Assembly (NCBI GenBank): GCA_934167445.1
Contig: CAKPKJ010000001.1
Location: 124,001-188,000 of the forward strand
Length of the DNA: 64,000 bases
Reading direction: 5' to 3'
Source: an uncultured Clostridia bacterium
GTDB taxonomy: Bacteria; Bacillota; Clostridia; TANB77; CAG-508
Position numbers and translations under genes: made by a program. A model generated the notes under the pieces. That model was not told the DNA's origin and did not search any database. It saw only the letters and a list, made by a program, of their open reading frames with translations. Position 1 is the first letter of the stretch. Each line of letters begins with the position of its first letter. Positions 45,165 through 53,472 of the stretch are shown in pieces.

Positions 45165-48100
45165 ATGTACAAAAAGGTTGAACTTAAAGATGGCTTTGTA
45201 GGAATGGAACACAAAGTTGCAGAAAACTGGAAGGAAAAAGACATAATCAAAAAGAATTTTAATATGAATGAGGGAAAGAGGTATTTTACTTTTTATGATG
45301 GACCACCAACAGCAAATGGTAAACCACATGTTGGACATATTGAAACAAGAGTAATGAAAGACATTATACCAAGATATAAAGTAATGAAAGGATATAAAGT
45401 TATCCGTAAAGCTGGATGGGATACACATGGACTACCAGTTGAACTTGAAATAGAAAAAAGTCTTGGGATTTCTGGCAAAGAACAAATTGAAGAATATGGT
45501 GTAGAAAAATTTGTTAAAAAATGTAAAGAAAGTGTTTTCACATATGTTCATATGTGGGAAGAAATGACTAATAAAGTTGGATATTGGGTAGATATGGAAA
45601 ATCCATATGTAACATATCATAATGATTATATTGAGTCTGTATGGTGGGCTTTAAAACAAATGTGGAAAAAAGGACTTTTATATGAAGGCCATAAAGTTAT
45701 GCCATATTGCCCAAGATGTGGAACAGCATTATCTTCACATGAGGTTGCACAAGGATATAAAGATGTAAAAGATTTAACTTGTATAGCTAAATTTAAAGTT
45801 GTTGGAAAAGAAAACACATACATTTTAGCTTGGACAACAACACCTTGGACATTACCTTCTAACTTAGCATTATGTGTTAATAAATCATATGAATATGCAG
45901 AAGTAAAAGCTAATGTTGGAACAGATGACGAACCAAAATACGAAAATTATATTTTAGCAAAAGATTTAATAGAAACAGTATTAAAGGAAACACCATATGA
46001 AATAATCAGAACATTTAAAGGTGAAGAATTATTAGGAACAAAATATGAACAATTAATGCCATTTGCCAAAGTTGAAGGAAAAGCATTTGAAGTAATCCAT
46101 GGGGATTATGTAACATTAACAGATGGTACAGGAATAGTTCATATAGCACCAGCATATGGTGAAGACGATAGTTTAGTATCAAAGAAAAATGGAATTGCAT
46201 TTGTAAATTTAGTAGATAAATCTGGCAATTTTGTAGAAGAAGTTGAACCTTGGGCTGGAAAATTTGTTAGAGATTGCAATGAAGATATTTGCAAATGGTT
46301 AGCAGATGAAAACAAATTATTTAGTAAAGAAAAACATATTCACTCATATCCACATTGTTGGAGATGTGACACACCACTTTTATATTATCCAAAAGAAAGC
46401 TGGTTTGTTGCAATGAGCAAACTAAGAGACGAATTAGTTGCAAATAATAGTACAGTTAACTGGTATCCAGAAACAATAAAAACAGGAAGATTTGGAAAAT
46501 TCCTAGAAAATGTAATTGACTGGGGAATTTCAAGAGATAGATATTGGGGAACACCACTTCCTGTATGGACTTGTGAAGACGAAAATTGTGGTCACCAAGA
46601 ATGTATAGGTTCTATTGAAGAGTTAAAAGAAAAAGCATTAGAATGTCCAGAAGATATTGAATTGCATAAACCATATATTGACAATGTTTATTTAAAATGT
46701 CCAAAATGTGGTGGAAAAATGAAAAGAGCTAAAGAAGTTATAGATTGTTGGTTTGATTCTGGTTCAATGCCTTTTGCACAATGGCATTATCCATTTGAAA
46801 ATGAAGATATGTTCAAAAATAATTTCCCTGCTGGATTTATTTCAGAAGCAGTTGACCAAACAAGAGGATGGTTCTATACATTAATGGCAATTGGAACTGC
46901 GTTATTTAATAAGTCACCATTTGAAAATTGTATAGTTTTAGGACACGTTTTAGATGAACATGGACAAAAAATGTCTAAATCAAAGAAAAATGGTGTAGAT
47001 CCAATGGTATTATTAGACTCTGTTGGAGCAGATGCAACTCGTTGGCATTTCTATACTTGCAGTAGTCCTTGGCTACCTACAAGACTTGGAATTAAAAATG
47101 TACAAGAAACACAAAGAGGATTTTTAAGTACATTGTGGAATGTATATTCATTCTATGTTTTATATGCAGAAATAGACCAATTTAATCCACTACAATATGC
47201 TAGTTTCAAAACAGAAAATATTATGGATAAATGGATAATTTCTAAATTAAATACTTTAGTAAAAGAAGTTGATGACAAATTAGCTCATTATGATATAACA
47301 AGCGCAGCACTACAAATAGAAGGATTTACAGATGAATTATCAAATTGGTATGTACGTAGAAATAGAGAAAGATTCTGGTCAGAAAATCTAACAGACGATA
47401 AAATAGGAGCATATGTAACTTTATATAAAGTTTTAACTACATTAATAAAAGTTGCAGCACCATTTGTACCATTTATGACAGACGAAATTTATCAAAACTT
47501 AGTAGTTGGATTAGATAAAAATGCACCAGAAAGTGTTCATTTATGCTTATGGCCAGAAGTGGACGAAAATGCGATAAATAAAGAACTTGAAAAAGAAATG
47601 GACTTAGCGTATAAAATAGTTAAATTAGGTAGAAGTGCAAGAAATTCTGCAAATATTAAAAATAGACAACCACTTTCAGAAATGTTAATTTCAATAGATA
47701 ATTTACCTAAATATTATGAAGACATAGTAAAAGAAGAATTAAATGTTAAAAAAGTAGAATTAGGTGCAGAAATGAGCCAATATGTTGATTTCGAAATAAA
47801 ACCAAACCTACCAGTATTAGGTAAAGAATATGGAAAATTAATACCACAAATTAGAACCAAATTAGCTGAAATGAATCAAATGGATTTAGCAACTAAAGTA
47901 AAAAATGGAAAAAGTGAATATATAGAAATAGGTGATACACAAATAGAATTAACAGCAGATAACCTATTAGTTACAATGCAAGGAAAAGAAGGATTTGCAT
48001 TTAGTGGTGAAGGTGAAATTGGTGTAATACTAGAAACAACAATAACACCTGAACTTAGAAAAGAAGGATATGTTCGTGAAGTATTATCAAAAGTTCAAAA

Positions 48101-48311
48101 TATGAGAAAAGACAAAGGATTTGAAGTATTAGATAATATTAATTTATATGTAGCTGGAAGCGAAGAATTAGAAGCTGTTATAAAAGAAAACGAAGAATTA
48201 ATAAAACACGACACATTGGCTAAAAAGGTTGTATATCATGAAGAAAGAGATAATTATACTACAACAAATATTAATGGAAATAATTTAGATATTGATATAG
48301 AGAAAGTATAA
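45165..48311 (+). CDS. ileS: Isoleucyl-tRNA synthetase, type 2 (eukaryote-like)
   Basis: Charges tRNA-Ile; 1048 aa. The HIGH motif is HVGH (55-58) and KMSKS lies at 602-606. The PYCPRCGTALSSHEVAQGY segment, the long form and EVIDCWFDSGSMPFAQW are features of the IleRS2 branch found in eukaryotes and some bacteria. That branch is generally insensitive to mupirocin. The start is the ATG at 45165 with AAAGGAGG at 45150-45157, not the in-frame TTG at 45108. It is controlled by the T-box upstream and closed by a terminator. Confidence 0.93.
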   Translation: MYKKVELKDGFVGMEHKVAENWKEKDIIKKNFNMNEGKRYFTFYDGPPTANGKPHVGHIETRVMKDIIPRYKVMKGYKVIRKAGWDTHGLPVELEIEKSLGISGKEQIEEYGVEKFVKKCKESVFTYVHMWEEMTNKVGYWVDMENPYVTYHNDYIESVWWALKQMWKKGLLYEGHKVMPYCPRCGTALSSHEVAQGYKDVKDLTCIAKFKVVGKENTYILAWTTTPWTLPSNLALCVNKSYEYAEVKANVGTDDEPKYENYILAKDLIETVLKETPYEIIRTFKGEELLGTKYEQLMPFAKVEGKAFEVIHGDYVTLTDGTGIVHIAPAYGEDDSLVSKKNGIAFVNLVDKSGNFVEEVEPWAGKFVRDCNEDICKWLADENKLFSKEKHIHSYPHCWRCDTPLLYYPKESWFVAMSKLRDELVANNSTVNWYPETIKTGRFGKFLENVIDWGISRDRYWGTPLPVWTCEDENCGHQECIGSIEELKEKALECPEDIELHKPYIDNVYLKCPKCGGKMKRAKEVIDCWFDSGSMPFAQWHYPFENEDMFKNNFPAGFISEAVDQTRGWFYTLMAIGTALFNKSPFENCIVLGHVLDEHGQKMSKSKKNGVDPMVLLDSVGADATRWHFYTCSSPWLPTRLGIKNVQETQRGFLSTLWNVYSFYVLYAEIDQFNPLQYASFKTENIMDKWIISKLNTLVKEVDDKLAHYDITSAALQIEGFTDELSNWYVRRNRERFWSENLTDDKIGAYVTLYKVLTTLIKVAAPFVPFMTDEIYQNLVVGLDKNAPESVHLCLWPEVDENAINKELEKEMDLAYKIVKLGRSARNSANIKNRQPLSEMLISIDNLPKYYEDIVKEELNVKKVELGAEMSQYVDFEIKPNLPVLGKEYGKLIPQIRTKLAEMNQMDLATKVKNGKSEYIEIGDTQIELTADNLLVTMQGKEGFAFSGEGEIGVILETTITPELRKEGYVREVLSKVQNMRKDKGFEVLDNINLYVAGSEELEAVIKENEELIKHDTLAKKVVYHEERDNYTTTNINGNNLDIDIEKV

Positions 48312-48327
48312 TTTATAATTAAATGAT

Positions 48328-48366
48328 AAAAAGTTGGGGAAAATAGTTTCCTCAGCTTTTTATTTT
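48328..48366 (+). terminator. Terminator after ileS
   Basis: AAAAAGTTGGGGAAA (48328-48342) pairs with TTTCCTCAGCTTTTT (48347-48361) using two G-T pairs, followed by T-rich sequence. Confidence 0.85.
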
Positions 48367-48430
48367 GTCAATAAATTAATTATTAGGTCTAACAAAAATC
48401 AATATATATTATTTTATTTATGCCTTTACA

Positions 48431-48547
48431 TAGTTTAATATATTTTTTCTTCGTAACTCCCAACTGCATAACAAGCTGTAACTACGTAACAGCTTGTAAT
48501 TTGTCGGTCCCCACGAATTGTTACTGCATAAAAAATATATTAAACTA
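48431..48547. repeat. Palindromic element with perfect 18-bp terminal inverted repeats
   Basis: TAGTTTAATATATTTTTT (48431-48448) is the exact inverse of 48530-48547. Inside, ACAAGCTGT (48471-48479) pairs with ACAGCTTGT (48489-48497), and ACTGCATAA occurs twice (48463-48471 and 48523-48531). The core is visibly richer in G+C than its surroundings. It fills most of the 416-bp gap between ileS and the DUF3006 gene. It encodes no clear protein. A MITE-like element or a structured RNA are the leading readings. Confidence 0.6.
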
Positions 48548-48727
48548 ATTGCAATATCAAAATATATATTAATTTATTCGTTCATTTTTACATAAAATAA
48601 TATATATTAATTTTTATAATTATCTAAGCAATTACAATAGTTGTAGTAAATAATTGAAATTAAACAAGTTTTATGATATATATAAGCTTAGTATAAAGGT
48701 GAATAAAGAAATGAAAGGAGGAGTTTT

Positions 48728-49075
48728 ATGGATTTAGGAGATCTAGGAAATAAGCTTATAAATGAAATGTCAAAAACAATGGAAAATAATAAAAATATAA
48801 ATTCTGGAAGCGGAATAAATGAAGATGAAATAGAATTGGCACAAAAATTAGATGCGATAGAAGAATTTACAGTAGATAGGTTTGAAGAAAAGTACGTAGT
48901 GTTAGAAAATAGGAAAACAAATGAAATTATAAATGTTAATAAAAATGAGCTACCAGAAGGCATTGATGAGGGAGATATCTTAGATAAAATAAATGGGAAA
49001 TATATAATAGATAGAAATAAAACTGAAGAAGTGTCTAATAGAATAAGTGACAAAATGAACAATTTATGGGAATAA
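48728..49075 (+). CDS. DUF3006 domain protein
   Basis: A 115-aa protein. Residues about 45-85 match DUF3006: VDRFEEKYVVLEN, then NKNELPEGIDEGDIL, a small beta-barrel of unknown function. In many Firmicutes such genes neighbour secreted ComEC/Rec2-like metallo-beta-lactamase proteins, as here. It lacks a signal peptide. AAAGGAGGAG precedes the ATG. It is bracketed by two palindromic elements, so it may not share a transcript with the MBL gene. Confidence 0.75.
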   Translation: MDLGDLGNKLINEMSKTMENNKNINSGSGINEDEIELAQKLDAIEEFTVDRFEEKYVVLENRKTNEIINVNKNELPEGIDEGDILDKINGKYIIDRNKTEEVSNRISDKMNNLWE

Positions 49076-49197
49076 GTTGAAAAATAATTACAATTTTGGC
49101 TACGTCAAACTTCATTTAAAACGCGGTTACATACAAATGTATGTGCCCTTGCCTTTTAAATAAATTTTTCCTTGCCAAAATTTAATTCTTTTCCAAC
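49076..49197. repeat. Triple-nested palindromic element
   Basis: Outer arms 49076-49100 and 49174-49197 pair over about 24 bp with two mismatches or bulges (ATTTTGGC against GCCAAAAT is the clearest part). The middle arms are ATTTAAAA (49114-49121) and TTTTAAAT (49154-49161). The inner arms are ACATAC (49129-49134) and GTATGT (49139-49144). It starts right at the DUF3006 stop codon. It may serve as terminator, but the size and nesting exceed a usual one. Confidence 0.6.
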
Positions 49198-49230
49198 TAG
49201 GTATTAGACAAATGAAAGAATGGGGGTAAA

Positions 49231-50184
49231 ATGAGCAAAAGAAAAAATACAAATAAAAATACGCAAAAAGTAATAATTAGTATAGTAGCAACTTTAATTG
49301 TGGTAATAGCTGGAGTACTTGGAATAAGTAATACAGAAATTAAAAAAGTGGCTAATCAAATTGGACTGCAAAATATTACTAATACTACAACGACAACAAA
49401 TACAAATAGTAATACTATAAATAATGTTGTAACTGCTGGGAATTTAACTGTATATTTTATAGATGTTGGCCAAGCAGACAGCATATTAATAACAAACAAT
49501 AATCATAATATGTTAATTGATGCAGGAAACAATGAAGACGGTGAACAGGTAGTTAATTTTATAAAAAATAAGGGAATAGAAAAATTAGATTATGTAGTAG
49601 GTACACATCCACATGAAGACCATATTGGAGGATTAGATGATGTAATAAATAGCAATATTCAAATTGACAAAGTTCTAATGCCTAAAATGCAAACAAATAC
49701 AAAAACATTTGAAGATGTTCTAGATGCCATTCAAAATAAAGGATTAAAAATAGCAGCTCCTAAAAAAGGTGATACATATAGTTTAGGAGATGCAAATTTA
49801 GAAGTTATGACAGATAGCATAGAAAATAAGAAAAATTTAAATTTGTCATCAATAACATTATTAATGAAATATGGAAATAATAGCTTTTTATTTATGGGAG
49901 ATGCTGAAAAAGAAAATGAACAAACACGACAATGGCCAAATGTAGATGTATTAAAGGTAGGACATCATGGCTCTAAAACAAGTAGTTCACAAGAATTTTT
50001 AAATCAAACAAAACCTAAAATTAGTATTATTATGGCAGGTGCAGGAAATAGCTATGGGCTACCGAAACAAGAAATTTTAGATAGATTAAATAATATTGGA
50101 AGTAAAATATATAGAACAGATGAAAATGGAACAATAACAGCCGTTTCAGATGGAAATCAAATAAAAATCAATACTGAAAAATAA
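49231..50184 (+). CDS. Secreted or membrane-anchored ComEC/Rec2-like metallo-beta-lactamase fold hydrolase
   Basis: A 317-aa protein. A basic N-terminus and hydrophobic segment (about residues 14-32) anchor or export it, followed by an Asn/Thr linker. The MBL domain has FIDVGQADSILI, the metal motif HPHEDHIGG and KVGHHGSKTSS, all as in the C-terminal domain of ComEC, where it acts as a nuclease. No competence channel is attached, so it may be a stand-alone extracellular nuclease or phosphodiesterase. The partner DUF3006 gene lies upstream. Confidence 0.82.
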   Translation: MSKRKNTNKNTQKVIISIVATLIVVIAGVLGISNTEIKKVANQIGLQNITNTTTTTNTNSNTINNVVTAGNLTVYFIDVGQADSILITNNNHNMLIDAGNNEDGEQVVNFIKNKGIEKLDYVVGTHPHEDHIGGLDDVINSNIQIDKVLMPKMQTNTKTFEDVLDAIQNKGLKIAAPKKGDTYSLGDANLEVMTDSIENKKNLNLSSITLLMKYGNNSFLFMGDAEKENEQTRQWPNVDVLKVGHHGSKTSSSQEFLNQTKPKISIIMAGAGNSYGLPKQEILDRLNNIGSKIYRTDENGTITAVSDGNQIKINTEK

Positions 50185-50217
50185 AGAGGACTACATTTGC
50201 TTTTTTCATGTAAATAC

Positions 50218-50246
50218 TTGACAGTTTACAATAATAAAGATAAAAT
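50218..50246 (+). promoter_or_regulatory. Promoter of rny
   Basis: A consensus TTGACA (50218-50223), a 17-bp spacer and TAAAAT (50241-50246). Confidence 0.7.
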
Positions 50247-50340
50247 AGAATAGGTAGGAAAAAATATATTTTAAATAAAAAAATAATTATATATATTTTA
50301 TTCGAACATTGAAAATTAAATAAGAAAGAGGTGTATGATT

Positions 50341-51882
50341 ATGAGCATTATAATCACAATCGCCACTGTCTTAATCTCACTTGCAATAGGAATTCCTATA
50401 GGTATAGCCTATAGAAAAAAAGTTGCAGAGTCTAAAATTCAAGGTGCAGAGAATGAAGCAAAAAGAGTAATTGAATCAGCCAAAAAAGAAGCTGAAAACT
50501 TAAAAAAAGAAGAAATCATTAAAGCAAAAGAAGAAATTATGGCAAATCGTAAAGAATTAGACCAAGAGATTAAAGAAAGAAGAGGCGAAGTACAAAGACA
50601 AGAAACAAGACTAATTCAAAAAGAAGAAAACTTAGAAAGACGTGCAGACAACTTTGAAAAAAGAGAAAAAGATTTAGAAAGAGAATTACAAAATGTTGAA
50701 CAACAAAAACAAGAAATAGAAAAATTGCACGATTTAGAAATGGTTGAACTTCAAAAAATAGCAGCATTAACTAAAGAAGAGGCAAAGGCTAGACTATTAA
50801 ATGAAATGGAAAAAGAATTAGTTGCAGAAAAAGCAGCATTAATTAGAGAACAAGACCAAAAAGCAAAGGAAACTGTTAATAAAGATGCTAAAGAAATGTT
50901 GTGTTATGCAATACAAAAATGTGCAGCAGATCACTCTCAGGAAACTACAGTATCAATTGTAGCTCTTCCAAATGATGAAATGAAAGGAAGAATTATAGGT
51001 AGAGAAGGTAGAAACATAAAAGCATTAGAAACATTAACAGGTATTGATTTAATAATTGATGATACACCAGAAGCAGTAGTATTATCAGGATTTGATCCAT
51101 TAAGAAGAGAAGTTGCAAAAATTGCATTAGAAAAACTAATTGAAGATGGAAGAATACATCCAGCAAAAATCGAAGAAATGGTAGAAAAAGCTAAAGAAGA
51201 AGTAGAAGAAACTATTAAAGAAGAAGGAGAAAGAGCCGTTCTTGAAACAGGTGTAATAGGTCTTCATCCAGATATAGTAAAATTACTTGGAAAATTAAAA
51301 TATAGGACAAGCTATGGGCAAAATGTATTAAATCATTCAATAGAAGTTTCTAATTTAGCAAGAATAATGGCAGACGAATTAGGGTTAGACCCTAAATTAG
51401 CTAGAAGAGCTGGACTTTTACATGATATAGGAAAAGCTCTAGACCATGATATGGAAGGAACACACGTAGAAATAGGTGTAGAAGTATTGAAAAAATACAA
51501 AGAAAATCCATTAGTAGTAAATGCCGTTGAAGCACATCATGGAGATGTAGAACCACAAACCTTAGAAGCTGTTTTAGTACAAGCAGCTGATGCAATTTCA
51601 GCATCAAGACCAGGAGCAAGAAGAGAAACTTTAGAAGCATATATTAAGAGATTACAAAATCTTGAAGAAATTGCAGATTCATTTGAAGGTGTTGAAAAAT
51701 CATTTGCTATACAAGCAGGTCGTGAAGTAAGAATAGTTGTAAAACCAGAAAAAATATCTGATGACCAAATGACAATATTAGCAAGAGAGGTAGCAAAAAG
51801 AGTAGAAAACGAAATGGATTATCCAGGACAAATAAAAGTAAACATCATAAGAGAAACAAGAGTAGTAGATTATGCAAAATAA
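50341..51882 (+). CDS. rny: Ribonuclease Y
   Basis: Membrane-bound endoribonuclease that starts mRNA decay in Firmicutes. An N-terminal membrane helix (about residues 1-22), a long Glu/Lys/Arg-rich coiled coil (about 30-185), a KH domain (GRIIGREGRNIKALE) and an HD domain (HDIGKALDHD) are in the usual order. At 513 aa it has normal length. I prefer the ATG at 50341, seven bases from AAAGAGGTG; the ATG at 50335 is very close to it. ymdB follows, the common Firmicutes arrangement. Confidence 0.95.
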   Translation: MSIIITIATVLISLAIGIPIGIAYRKKVAESKIQGAENEAKRVIESAKKEAENLKKEEIIKAKEEIMANRKELDQEIKERRGEVQRQETRLIQKEENLERRADNFEKREKDLERELQNVEQQKQEIEKLHDLEMVELQKIAALTKEEAKARLLNEMEKELVAEKAALIREQDQKAKETVNKDAKEMLCYAIQKCAADHSQETTVSIVALPNDEMKGRIIGREGRNIKALETLTGIDLIIDDTPEAVVLSGFDPLRREVAKIALEKLIEDGRIHPAKIEEMVEKAKEEVEETIKEEGERAVLETGVIGLHPDIVKLLGKLKYRTSYGQNVLNHSIEVSNLARIMADELGLDPKLARRAGLLHDIGKALDHDMEGTHVEIGVEVLKKYKENPLVVNAVEAHHGDVEPQTLEAVLVQAADAISASRPGARRETLEAYIKRLQNLEEIADSFEGVEKSFAIQAGREVRIVVKPEKISDDQMTILAREVAKRVENEMDYPGQIKVNIIRETRVVDYAK

Positions 51883-51892
51883 TTTATAATAG

Positions 51893-51941
51893 AATGGTTC
51901 AAACTATTAAATAAAATTTTAATAGTTTGGGCTATTTTTTT
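51893..51941 (+). terminator. Terminator after rny
   Basis: The arms 51893-51911 and 51917-51936 pair over about 18 bp with several G-T pairs (AAACTATTAAA against TTTTAATAGTTT at the core), followed by TTTTT. Confidence 0.8.
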
Positions 51942-52005
51942 GACATTAAAATAATTTTATAGTATTATATAAATCGAAATTAAGATTAGAAAGAAGGTAT
52001 TTAAA

Positions 52006-52776
52006 TTGAAAATTTTAGCAGTTGGAGATTTAATAGGAAACGCAGGAGTTAGCAAACTAAAAAAAGAATTAAATAAAATAATAGAACAAGAAAATATAGA
52101 TTTTGTAATAGTAAATGGAGAAAATGCAGGAGAAGGAATGGGAATTACTCAAAAAAATTTTAATGATTTATTAGATGAAAAGATTGATGTCATTACAATG
52201 GGAAACCATACTTGGGGAAAAAAAGACATATTTAAATTTATAGACCATCCTAAACTATTAAGACCTGCAAATTATCCTAAAGGTGTTGTAGGAAAAGGAT
52301 ATAGTATATACGAATGTGGCAATAAGAAAATTGGTGTAATAAATTTAATTGGTAGAGTAGATATTAATGTACTTTCAGAAAATCCATTTATTATTGGAAA
52401 AGAAATTGTAAATAAAATAAAAAATGAAGTAGACATTATAGTTGTAGATTTTCATGCAGAGGCAACAGCTGAAAAGATTGCTATGGCAAGATATTTAGAT
52501 GGAGAAATTACAATACTATATGGGACCCATACCCATGTTCAAACAGCTGATGAAACAATATTTGAAAAAGGAACAGGATATATAACAGATTTAGGAATGA
52601 CAGGACCTAAACATTCTGTAATAGGAATGGACATAGATGCTTCTATAAAAAGATTTGTTACAACCCTTCCGGAAAGATATAGAATTGCAACAGGAGAATG
52701 TATGTTAAATGCTGTTATCTTTGATGTAGATGATAATACCAACAAAGTTACAAAAATATGCCGAATAAAAAAATAA
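52006..52776 (+). CDS. ymdB: YmdB-family metallophosphoesterase
   Basis: A 256-aa phosphodiesterase of the TIGR00282/YmdB family, reported to cleave 2',3'-cyclic nucleotides. GDLIGNAG, VNGENAGEGMG, TMGNHTWG, DFHAEATAEK and GTHTHVQTADE provide the two-metal site. The start codon is TTG, about 12 nt from AGAAGG. In Bacillus it affects biofilm and motility decisions and sits next to rny, as here. Confidence 0.93.
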   Translation: MKILAVGDLIGNAGVSKLKKELNKIIEQENIDFVIVNGENAGEGMGITQKNFNDLLDEKIDVITMGNHTWGKKDIFKFIDHPKLLRPANYPKGVVGKGYSIYECGNKKIGVINLIGRVDINVLSENPFIIGKEIVNKIKNEVDIIVVDFHAEATAEKIAMARYLDGEITILYGTHTHVQTADETIFEKGTGYITDLGMTGPKHSVIGMDIDASIKRFVTTLPERYRIATGECMLNAVIFDVDDNTNKVTKICRIKK

Positions 52777-52881
52777 AATCGAAACAGATATAATAAGGAA
52801 TAGATTAAATAGAAAAAAGAGTAATTTGTCGAATATAACTGGTTTTTGCGATGAAAAGTTTAGAAAATTAAATAAAAAGTA

Positions 52882-52910
52882 TTTACAATTATTTCCAGAT
52901 ATTGTAAAAT
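52882..52910 (+). promoter_or_regulatory. Promoter of spoVS
   Basis: TTTACA (52882-52887), a 17-bp spacer and TAAAAT (52905-52910). No convincing sigma-H element was found in the 187-bp gap. Confidence 0.5.
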
Positions 52911-52963
52911 AAAAAACATAGAAGTTGCAACAATAAAAATAAAATTATAGGAGGCAAAAGAAA

Positions 52964-53227
52964 ATGGAAGTTTTAAAAATTTCATCAAAATCAAACCCAA
53001 ATTCAGTAGCAGGAGCAATAGCTGGATTGGTAAAGGAATCAAACAAAGCAGAAATGCAAGCAATTGGAGCAGGAGCTCTGAATCAGGCTGTTAAAGCAGT
53101 AGCAATAGCAAGAGGATTTGTAGCGCCGTCAGGAGTTGATTTGGTTTGTATACCTGCATTTGCCGAAGTAGAAGTTGAAGGAGAAGACCGAACGGGAATA
53201 AAACTTATTGTAGAATCAAGAGCATAA
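52964..53227 (+). CDS. spoVS: Stage V sporulation protein S
   Basis: An 87-aa nucleic-acid-binding-fold (Alba-like) protein, highly conserved. EVLKISSKSNPNSVAGAIAG and QAIGAGALNQAVKAVAIARG identify it. In Bacillus it is needed for coat assembly and septation control, but it also occurs in non-sporulating bacteria. Strong GGAGG upstream; its own promoter and terminator make it a monocistronic unit. Confidence 0.96.
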   Translation: MEVLKISSKSNPNSVAGAIAGLVKESNKAEMQAIGAGALNQAVKAVAIARGFVAPSGVDLVCIPAFAEVEVEGEDRTGIKLIVESRA

Positions 53228-53244
53228 GTTAAGTTTATATATTG

Positions 53245-53274
53245 GGGGCTATATTATTTTATATAGTCCTTTTT
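53245..53274 (+). terminator. Terminator after spoVS
   Basis: GGGCTATAT and ATATAGTCC form a 9-bp stem with one G-T pair, followed by TTTTT near 53270. Confidence 0.75.
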
Positions 53275-53287
53275 CGTGTTTTTATAT

Positions 53288-53379
53288 GAAAGACTCAATG
53301 TATAAACTTTGAATGAAGTAACAAAGGCAAATGGAGAAGCCTTAGAAATTTAATGAAAAGCTTATACATTGAGTCTTTC
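53288..53379. repeat. Palindromic element with perfect 18-bp inverted repeats
   Basis: GAAAGACTCAATGTATAA (53288-53305) is the exact inverse of 53362-53379. The 56-base loop carries a small AAGGC/GCCTT stem. It follows the spoVS terminator and precedes the next promoter, so it is not needed for termination. Confidence 0.55.
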
Positions 53380-53421
53380 TTTATGCAAATGCAAAATATT
53401 TATAATAATCAATTTAAAAGC

Positions 53422-53450
53422 TTGAATTTTTGCTAAATATAATGTATTAT
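53422..53450 (+). promoter_or_regulatory. Promoter of the solute-binding protein gene
   Basis: TTGAAT (53422-53427), a 17-bp spacer and TATTAT (53445-53450). Confidence 0.45.
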
Positions 53451-53472
53451 AGCAATGTATAGAGGTGAATAA

